Origin: an uncultured archaeon | GTDB lineage: Archaea > Hadarchaeota > Hadarchaeia > Hadarchaeales > Hadarchaeaceae | Direction of reading: 5' to 3' | Length of the DNA: 64,000 nucleotides | NCBI GenBank assembly: GCA_937921735.1 | Contig: CAKZTQ010000032.1 | Location: 1-64,000 of the forward strand | In this document: piece by piece, positions 57,791 through 64,000 of the stretch | How the letters are laid out: each line of letters opens with the position of its first letter | How positions within the stretch are numbered: position 1 is the first letter of the stretch | Program-made: the position numbers and the translations under genes | The notes under the pieces: generated by a model | Databases searched by the model: none | The model's input: only the letters and a program-made list of their open reading frames with translations | What the model was told of the DNA's origin: nothing

Positions 57791-58546
57791 TCATACCCGT
57801 CGCGCGAAGGTCAGGTATCCGGTATGAGCGATCATTCGAGTCTTCGGCCTCGTGCTGCCTGGTTTGACCTCGAATTCCCTGACCAGGCATTCTATGGTTT
57901 GGTAGTTGACGAAGCTATAATTGGGCAGTTCCGCGTGTAGCCTCTGAATGTGCTCGATGCATGGGGAGAAGACCGCGAGGTAACCCCCTGGCTTAAGTGC
58001 CGCTTCAGCATGGGGTAATACCCGCTCGGGCTGGGGCAAATCTAGCGCAACGAGGTCAACGTCTCGTTCCTCTATTCCCTCGTAGATATCTTTGAGCTTT
58101 ATCGTCACGATATCGCTCAGCCCGGCCGAGCGGATGTTGTCCTCGGCTAATCGAGCGAAGTCCTCCCTGACCTCGTAGCTTATCACTCGGCCGTTCGGCC
58201 TCACCAGATTTGCTAAAAACATCGCCAGCGCCCCCGAGCCGGCCCCCGCGTCCACCACGATATCGCCAGGGCCTAGCCCAGTGTAAGCGATTATCTGCGC
58301 CGCGTCCTTTGGGAGCACTATCTGAGGGGCGCGTTTCATCTTCTGCAAAAAGTCCGTGATTCTTGGCCGCAAAAGTACGAACTCTTTGCCGGTGTGCGAT
58401 TTCAACCTCTCGCCTGGTTTTTTGCCGATCGCGGCGCCGAGGTCGATGGCACCTAAATCGGTATGTAGTTGTCTGGGCTCCGCTGCGACGAGATATTTTC
58501 TGCCTCTTTCATCGATCAGTATTACCTTCTCTCCCCTTTGGATCAT
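57791..58546 (-). CDS. trmI: tRNA (adenine-N1)-methyltransferase (TrmI)
   Basis: GERLKSHTGKEFVLLRPRITDFLQKMKRAPQIVLPKDAAQIIAYTGLGPGDIVVDAGAGSGALAMFLANLVRPNGRVISYEVREDFARLAEDNI. Confidence 0.93.
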   Translation of the reverse strand: MIQRGEKVILIDERGRKYLVAAEPRQLHTDLGAIDLGAAIGKKPGERLKSHTGKEFVLLRPRITDFLQKMKRAPQIVLPKDAAQIIAYTGLGPGDIVVDAGAGSGALAMFLANLVRPNGRVISYEVREDFARLAEDNIRSAGLSDIVTIKLKDIYEGIEERDVDLVALDLPQPERVLPHAEAALKPGGYLAVFSPCIEHIQRLHAELPNYSFVNYQTIECLVREFEVKPGSTRPKTRMIAHTGYLTFARRV

Positions 58547-58609
58547 CCAATCGCCAATTTTGTTGTCGAGCTTATATATCCCCTGTTAAACGTTGGATAA
58601 GGGGGCGTC

Positions 58610-59500
58610 ATGCGCATGAGTTTGCCGTTCCTCTACATGCGGCCGCGGCAAATGATCGCCATACCCGCGATCCTTTCCGTCATCTTCTTGATCGCAATTT
58701 TGATTCGTGGGGTTCCCATTGGCATGGAGTTCACCGGTGGCACGTTGGTCAGGATTCGCGGGCTTGATGATCGGCCCGACCTTTCGATGGTCGAGCCTGC
58801 GGTTGAGAATTTTTTAGGCTCGAAGATATATCTCAAGATAACTGAGGACCGCACCCGTCAAACTGGAAGGTTTGGATTGGACTTGGAGACCAGCAAGGTG
58901 TTGAGCGAGGAGGAAAAGGTCGAGCTTCAGAAGTTTTTGGAGAAGAAATTTGGCATAACGGGGAACTACGGCGCGGAATGGTTTGGTTCTATACTCACGG
59001 GCATCTATCGAGAGCAAGCGCGTCGGGCGATAATTGCTGCGATCATCGCGATGGCCATCATCATCTTCATCGCGTTTAGGCGCAAGGTGGTGGTCGGTGC
59101 CATCCTCCTTTGCCTAGGCCTTGACATGCTCGGGACACTTGGATGCATGGCGATATTTGGAGTTCCCCTCACCTTGGCATCGATCGCTGGACTCCTGATG
59201 CTCATAGGTTATGCCGTCGATACCAATATCCTGCTGTCGGTTCAAACCGTGAAGCGCTTGGGAGGTGAGGTAAGGGAACGGATCCTCACCGCCATGAAAA
59301 CTGGGCTGATGATGAGCGGCACCACAGCGCTGGCGATGATCATCATTAATGTCATCACCGTTGCTCCGGCCCTCTACCAGCTCTCCGCGGTTCTTATATT
59401 CGGTATCTTGGTCGACATCGTCAACACTTGGTTCTTGAACGCAGGGATTTTGTTGTGGCATTCAAGCCGAATTAAGGAGGAGTTCTATGTCAGCGAGTAG
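58610..59500 (+). CDS. secF: Protein-export membrane protein SecF
   Basis: PIGMEFTGGTLVRIRG...LTLASIAGLLMLIGYAVDTNILLSVQTVKRLGG; followed by secD. Confidence 0.92.
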   Translation: MRMSLPFLYMRPRQMIAIPAILSVIFLIAILIRGVPIGMEFTGGTLVRIRGLDDRPDLSMVEPAVENFLGSKIYLKITEDRTRQTGRFGLDLETSKVLSEEEKVELQKFLEKKFGITGNYGAEWFGSILTGIYREQARRAIIAAIIAMAIIIFIAFRRKVVVGAILLCLGLDMLGTLGCMAIFGVPLTLASIAGLLMLIGYAVDTNILLSVQTVKRLGGEVRERILTAMKTGLMMSGTTALAMIIINVITVAPALYQLSAVLIFGILVDIVNTWFLNAGILLWHSSRIKEEFYVSE

Positions 59501-61220
59501 GGACTGGCACATTTGGTTGCTCGTGCTCGTTACATTGTTTTCGGCGATGTTGCTCATAAGGCCGGGTATAAAATACGGGGTAGACATCGCCGGCGGATCT
59601 AGGATAACTTTGCGGTTGGAGGCATCTCACGTTACCATCAAAATAGAGGATTTGTCCAAGTTGGACAACCTCGTCAGAACGCTCGAGGACAACTTGCTTT
59701 CGACGGTCAAGGTAGTGGCCTACAACGAAAACGTAAAACAGATCACGCTGGAAGTGGGCAGGGCTGTGACCGAGGACATGATATCAGGCATCATCGACAA
59801 CCTTGGACAGCTCGTTGGGCTCGAGGAAAATAAGGTCAGCGATGAAACACGCGACGAGATCATGCATATACTTCAAGCTAGGGTGGATCCGTACGGTACA
59901 ATTGGGGCCCAGTTCAAGCCGCTCGGGATGAACTTCATCCTTTTTGAAATATCAGGCATCGAGCCAGAAAGGGCCAAGGAACTGCTCGGGAGGCAAGGCA
60001 TGCTGGAGGCGTTCGTGGACAACACGCTCGTCTTGAGGGGGGGAGACATCTTGCGCGTGGGCCTGATCAGGATCGAGCTAGAAGCTGGAGGATATAAGTA
60101 CCATGTCCCGTTTGAGATTTCGGAGGATGGCGCTCGGAGATTCGCGCAAGCATCCGTTGGAAAGGCCGGCCATTGCTTGGCGATTTACTTAGATCGTCCG
60201 GACGATGCAGTTTTGATCTTTAATAGACAGCTCTTGGGAGAGCTGGAGGCCTTTACCTACGACGAGAACTTGAGGGTATTCATCCACCGCACCGGCGGAT
60301 TTCCGGTCATGGTCCCTGCGGCGGCAGTGACTCCAGGGTCGCTGGAGGTAGAGGTTCTAGAATTTCTGCAGAAACAGCGCGAGTCCGCGATTCGGGCGAT
60401 TTTTTTGGGTGAAGAAAAGGACTTTTCTCCAGTGATTGTTGATAAAATAAGGGAGCTTTTTTCGATCGTTGAGAGCATACCGAGACCCGCGGATCAAATA
60501 GCAGACGAATGGGTGCGCCGAGCCTGTGGATTAGAATCTTGGCCACAAATTCAAGCGGATATCGCCGGAAAAGCGGTGACGAACGTCGAGATAACCGGCG
60601 TTCGAAGTTCTAGGGATGATGCGGAAAGGGACGCGAGGGATCTGCAAATATTGTTGTCTCAAAGATTGCCAGTAAAAATCTCGTTTGAAGGGGAGACGGC
60701 GATCGAACCGAGACTAGGCGCCGAAATAAAGGGCGAGGCCATGAGGGCTGCGGTGGGGGCGATCGTCGGCATTTGGGCGATGCTTTACATCCGCTATAGA
60801 CGCCTTAGGATCGCTGTAGCCATCGTCGGAACGATGCTGTGTGAAGTGATTATTACGTTGGGGCTGGCTTCCGCGATTCGCTGGACGATTGGTTTGCCGG
60901 AGATAGGTGGGTTGATCGCGGTCATAGGCAGCGGCGTCGATCATCAAATAGTCATCACCGATGAAATCTTGAGAGGAGTGGCACCTCAGGCGAAAAAGGT
61001 GAGCATCAGAGGTCGGATCGGTAGGGCCTTCTCGGTGATTTTTGCTGCAGCTGCGACGACCATCGCGGCGATGGTATGCTTGGCATCGCTCGGCTTTGGT
61101 GTGATGAGGGGCTTCGCTCTGGTAACGATCATCGGCGTGTTATCTGCGGTTCTAGTCACCCGCCCGGCTTATGCTAGACTGATCAGCGCATCGTTGGCGA
61201 AGGAACTTAGCGAGGGTTAG
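59487..61220 (+). CDS. secD: Protein-export membrane protein SecD
   Basis: RPGIKYGVDIAGGSRITLRLE...ILQARVDPYGTIGAQFKPLGMNFILFEISGI...GGLIAVIGSGVDHQIVITDEIL. Confidence 0.92.
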   Translation: MSASRDWHIWLLVLVTLFSAMLLIRPGIKYGVDIAGGSRITLRLEASHVTIKIEDLSKLDNLVRTLEDNLLSTVKVVAYNENVKQITLEVGRAVTEDMISGIIDNLGQLVGLEENKVSDETRDEIMHILQARVDPYGTIGAQFKPLGMNFILFEISGIEPERAKELLGRQGMLEAFVDNTLVLRGGDILRVGLIRIELEAGGYKYHVPFEISEDGARRFAQASVGKAGHCLAIYLDRPDDAVLIFNRQLLGELEAFTYDENLRVFIHRTGGFPVMVPAAAVTPGSLEVEVLEFLQKQRESAIRAIFLGEEKDFSPVIVDKIRELFSIVESIPRPADQIADEWVRRACGLESWPQIQADIAGKAVTNVEITGVRSSRDDAERDARDLQILLSQRLPVKISFEGETAIEPRLGAEIKGEAMRAAVGAIVGIWAMLYIRYRRLRIAVAIVGTMLCEVIITLGLASAIRWTIGLPEIGGLIAVIGSGVDHQIVITDEILRGVAPQAKKVSIRGRIGRAFSVIFAAAATTIAAMVCLASLGFGVMRGFALVTIIGVLSAVLVTRPAYARLISASLAKELSEG

Positions 61221-61507
61221 CTGCTTAAAATTAGGCCCGCCGATATGGCTGCGAATGTCGCCATGGCCGCTACGAGGCATAAAAACTTCCTTCCTATCCC
61301 GAGTAAATCTAACACCGGTTTTGAGGTCGCATAAACTGCCGCCGCGCAGATGAAATAGAACCAAAGGACCACTGCGGATACCATCAACAATGGAAATTTC
61401 AACAGGAGTAAGATGAATGCGATGAAGCCAGCTGCGCACGCCGCTAAAGCTAGTGGGTAGAAAAGGACCAACAGTAGGACTCTCTCCCTAGTAGTCATGT
61501 CCGTCAC
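61217..61507 (-). CDS. Small membrane protein, hypothetical
   Basis: Three hydrophobic stretches (VLLLVLFYPLALAACAAGFIAFILLLLKFPLLMVSAVVLWFYFICAAAVYA). Confidence 0.6.
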   Translation of the reverse strand: MTDMTTRERVLLLVLFYPLALAACAAGFIAFILLLLKFPLLMVSAVVLWFYFICAAAVYATSKPVLDLLGIGRKFLCLVAAMATFAAISAGLILSS

Positions 61508-61899
61508 ACCATGAAGAAGTATTGGGTCACCGTCGGAAGCTTTCTTCTAAGGGAGGCTATCTCCGGGAGGTATACGAGAAGTTCTCCACCAGCACATTTT
61601 TTCCCCAATAGTTGGCTCACCACCTTCGCTTCAACTTCTCCAGTTATCTTTGCCGTCCCCCTGCCAAGCTTTGGATCGAAAGATACCAAAATAGGGAGAA
61701 ACAGGCTATCCCATTCGCTTTCAGGTAAAATGCTTGCTAGCAGTTCAAGCTCGTCACGTTCGAACTCGTGGACCGATCCGTTTCTGCCGACGACTTGCGG
61801 TTTTTTTGACTTCAGGGCCTCGCTCAGCGAGATCCGCTTCATCGGGAGGTGGGCATTTAGCTTGGCCAGCTCCCGCTCGATCCAGCGCTCAGAGTTCAT
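61504..61899 (-). CDS. UPF0216/DUF61-type protein
   Basis: WIERELAKLNAHLPMKRISLSEALKSKKPQVVGRNGSVHEFERDELELLASILP. Confidence 0.8.
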   Translation of the reverse strand: MNSERWIERELAKLNAHLPMKRISLSEALKSKKPQVVGRNGSVHEFERDELELLASILPESEWDSLFLPILVSFDPKLGRGTAKITGEVEAKVVSQLLGKKCAGGELLVYLPEIASLRRKLPTVTQYFFMV

Positions 61900-62549
61900 A
61901 TCCTCGCCTCGAGCATCGCTTTGATCCGTTTGAGGCGCGAGAAGTTTTCCCTTTCCATCTCACCCAGTCTCATTGTTATGAATTTTATTGTCGCTTCCAG
62001 GCGGGGGATTATTATATACTCCAGCGCGTTGGCCCTTCGCTTCGTCTTCTCCAGTTCCCTAGCTATCGCTCGAGCAGACTCCTCAAGTTCGGCCAATTCG
62101 ACTAGGAGCTCGAGGGTTTTTTCGAACTCCCTCGCCGCATCGTCTAAGGCGGAGGATGTGAAGTGAATGCTATAACCCCTTTCCAAAACCGTGCGCTCTA
62201 CTCTTTCGATCCTCAAGGCCGGGGTCATGATCCCCATTATATAGCGAGTGGACGCATCCAACTGGATCTCCCGTCTAGCCTCCCGAGAGGCTTGCTGAGT
62301 TTCGATCGTGCCGACGACGGCGAGGCAAACGGATAGCGCCCGATGGGCAGCGGATAATTGCCGCAGGGCATTCGTCCTCGCCTGTTTTACCCTTTTGAGC
62401 ACCTCAAAGAACTCGATGATGAGGGCATCCATTTTTTCGGTGAGTAAGTCATGTCCCCTCTGCGCCAAGCTGATTCTCCTCCTCAGTTTTATGAGTTCCA
62501 TCCTAGTTGGGGAGATCGCCATTGGTGCGGCCATTTTAACCTCCCCCAA
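61896..62549 (-). CDS. atpD: A/V-type ATP synthase subunit D
   Basis: SPTRMELIKLRRRISLAQRGHDLLTEKMDALIIEFF...EFEKTLELLVELAELEESARAIARELEKTKRRANALEYIIIPRLEATIKFI. Confidence 0.94.
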   Translation of the reverse strand: MGEVKMAAPMAISPTRMELIKLRRRISLAQRGHDLLTEKMDALIIEFFEVLKRVKQARTNALRQLSAAHRALSVCLAVVGTIETQQASREARREIQLDASTRYIMGIMTPALRIERVERTVLERGYSIHFTSSALDDAAREFEKTLELLVELAELEESARAIARELEKTKRRANALEYIIIPRLEATIKFITMRLGEMERENFSRLKRIKAMLEARI

Positions 62550-62874
62550 CTTTTTCTGTCACCCTCGCCCCGACGGCACGTTTAATAAGTTCATATAACT
62601 CATCCACCGCCGGTACATAGCCGGTCTTATCAGGTATCGCGAGCACCACCGGAAGAACCCCTTTGGCCCTCATCAACAGCTTGAACTCTTCTCCCAAATC
62701 ATCGATGGTCCGATGAGTGATCAACAATAGCCCCATATCCTTCTCCATCAAAAAACTCTTGAGTTTGGATAGGGTTTCCTCCTTGCTTACGTGTATGTGG
62801 GTATGCCGCACGCCGGCAAGCGCAAAGCCGGTCACCGTGTCAGCGTCGCCGATCACCGCGATTTTATAGCTCAA
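62536..62874 (-). CDS. atpF: A/V-type ATP synthase subunit F
   Basis: YKIAVIGDADTVTGFALAGVRHTHIHVSKEETLSKLKSFLMEKDMGLLLITHRTIDDLGEEF. Confidence 0.92.
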   Translation of the reverse strand: MSYKIAVIGDADTVTGFALAGVRHTHIHVSKEETLSKLKSFLMEKDMGLLLITHRTIDDLGEEFKLLMRAKGVLPVVLAIPDKTGYVPAVDELYELIKRAVGARVTEKVGGG

Positions 62875-63988
62875 TTTTAGGCACCCTCACCAGCAATTCC
62901 TTAATCCTCTCCGGCTCGACTCCATCCACCTTAAGTCTAATGATTGTACGTAGGTTCTTGATCTCCGTTTCCTTCATGTAAATGTAGGAGAGCACAGGGG
63001 CTAAGCTGAGCAATTTTACTATTGACATCCATTTGCATATCCTCAGCAGCCCTTCGTCCAGCGATTTTTCCATCGCCAAAAGTGAGCCAGTGGATTCGAA
63101 GTGGGGCATGGCTCCTGTAAGGATGGGGCCATAACTGGTGTGCGATACCGCCTCAACAGATGCTGACACATCCTCAGCGAGGATCATGGACCTCAGCACC
63201 TCCTCCGATAGCTCGTGCGACGGCCTGATCACGAATTTATCTATTTCATCTGGCGGTACCCCTTCTTTTTTGAGCCGTAATATCAGCTTAATATTCACCG
63301 CGTCTATCTCGTAGCCGATCACCGCCTTCAGGATTTGGCGCTGGCGTTTCGCCTTCAACACCTCTGCCCACAAACTCGAATAATAATGCTTGTCCAAGGC
63401 GGAGGTCAGGGCGATCAACCCCAACTTCTCATAGGCCTGAAGGGCTTTAGAAGCGGCTTCGAAGTACTCGGTGCCCTCCAAATACTTGAGGAATTCCTCG
63501 AGACCCTCTGCGGCGGCCAGCAGCTCGAGCCTATGGAGGGGGAGAGTCGGAGATGGTATGAGGTCCTTCATCCTCTCCTCTTTCGGAAGCTTATCGTGGA
63601 TCGCGGCGAGTAGGACCTTGAGGTTCCAAAGATCTATTCGCTGGATCAACTTGGCGATCACCCCTCTCCCCTCTCTCGGTACCATCTGGAGGAGCTCCCG
63701 ATAGCGCTCGCTGACGCTCATCTTCAGGGCCCGTTCGATCGCGATGACGTCGATCCTTTCGGACCTCGGAATATCCTTGAGGTATGGGCCATAATCGGTA
63801 TCGTCTAAGCCGGCTAGAATATTGACGACCTTGGCCGCATCCGCGAACTCAAGGAGGCGGGACTCAGGGATGGACCTTGCCTCCCAAGCACTGATCTTCG
63901 CGCTGCAGTAAACGTATGGCGTCGTGCGTTTGGCGTGGGCGATGATCAAGACTAAAAAAATCCCCATGAGCGCGAATACCAGCATCAA
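62864..63988 (-). CDS. atpC: A/V-type ATP synthase subunit C (5' end uncertain; frame stays open toward the window edge)
   Basis: YVYCSAKISAWEARSIPESRLLEFADAAKVVNILAGLDDTDYGPYL...EADAVNIKLILRLKKEGV-type C-subunit pattern; precedes F and D genes. Confidence 0.88.
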   Translation of the reverse strand: MMLVFALMGIFLVLIIAHAKRTTPYVYCSAKISAWEARSIPESRLLEFADAAKVVNILAGLDDTDYGPYLKDIPRSERIDVIAIERALKMSVSERYRELLQMVPREGRGVIAKLIQRIDLWNLKVLLAAIHDKLPKEERMKDLIPSPTLPLHRLELLAAAEGLEEFLKYLEGTEYFEAASKALQAYEKLGLIALTSALDKHYYSSLWAEVLKAKRQRQILKAVIGYEIDAVNIKLILRLKKEGVPPDEIDKFVIRPSHELSEEVLRSMILAEDVSASVEAVSHTSYGPILTGAMPHFESTGSLLAMEKSLDEGLLRICKWMSIVKLLSLAPVLSYIYMKETEIKNLRTIIRLKVDGVEPERIKELLVRVPKIEL

Positions 63989-64000
63989 AGCCAGATCACT

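Overview
Archaeal chromosomal segment. Evidence: TFB, Gar1, L35Ae, S8e, L10e, aEF-2, TgtA, Trm1, archaeal MetK, A/V-type ATPase subunits, HMG-CoA synthase/thiolase/DUF35, and TATA-like promoters. It is mostly GC-rich and densely coded. Lineage cannot be fixed from sequence alone; a thermophilic euryarchaeal-type lineage is plausible. Most of the window is informational and core metabolic genes. The parts that stand out are: (1) an array of nine 16-bp palindromes (consensus TGACAYACGTRTGTCA) at 2783-3281, spaced mostly ~42-43 bp, with a Cas2-like ORF (disrupted by a one-base shift) embedded in it; (2) an smc-scpA-scpB operon whose SMC is only 772 aa and shows no recognisable hinge or zinc hook; (3) a group-4-like [NiFe] hydrogenase module with an HdrB-like subunit inserted and no large membrane subunits, beside nikR and two paralogous small membrane proteins; (4) two genes whose conserved N-termini have no canonical start codon but do have an ACG behind a G-rich Shine-Dalgarno; (5) two intergenic, strongly structured ncRNA candidates on the minus strand (about 25.64-25.84 kb and 18.49-18.78 kb); (6) an AT-rich patch carrying an ACR3 arsenite transporter next to tRNA-Leu(CAG); (7) an HTH-CBS regulator divergent from metK. 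All identifications are from reading the translations; no database search was possible.
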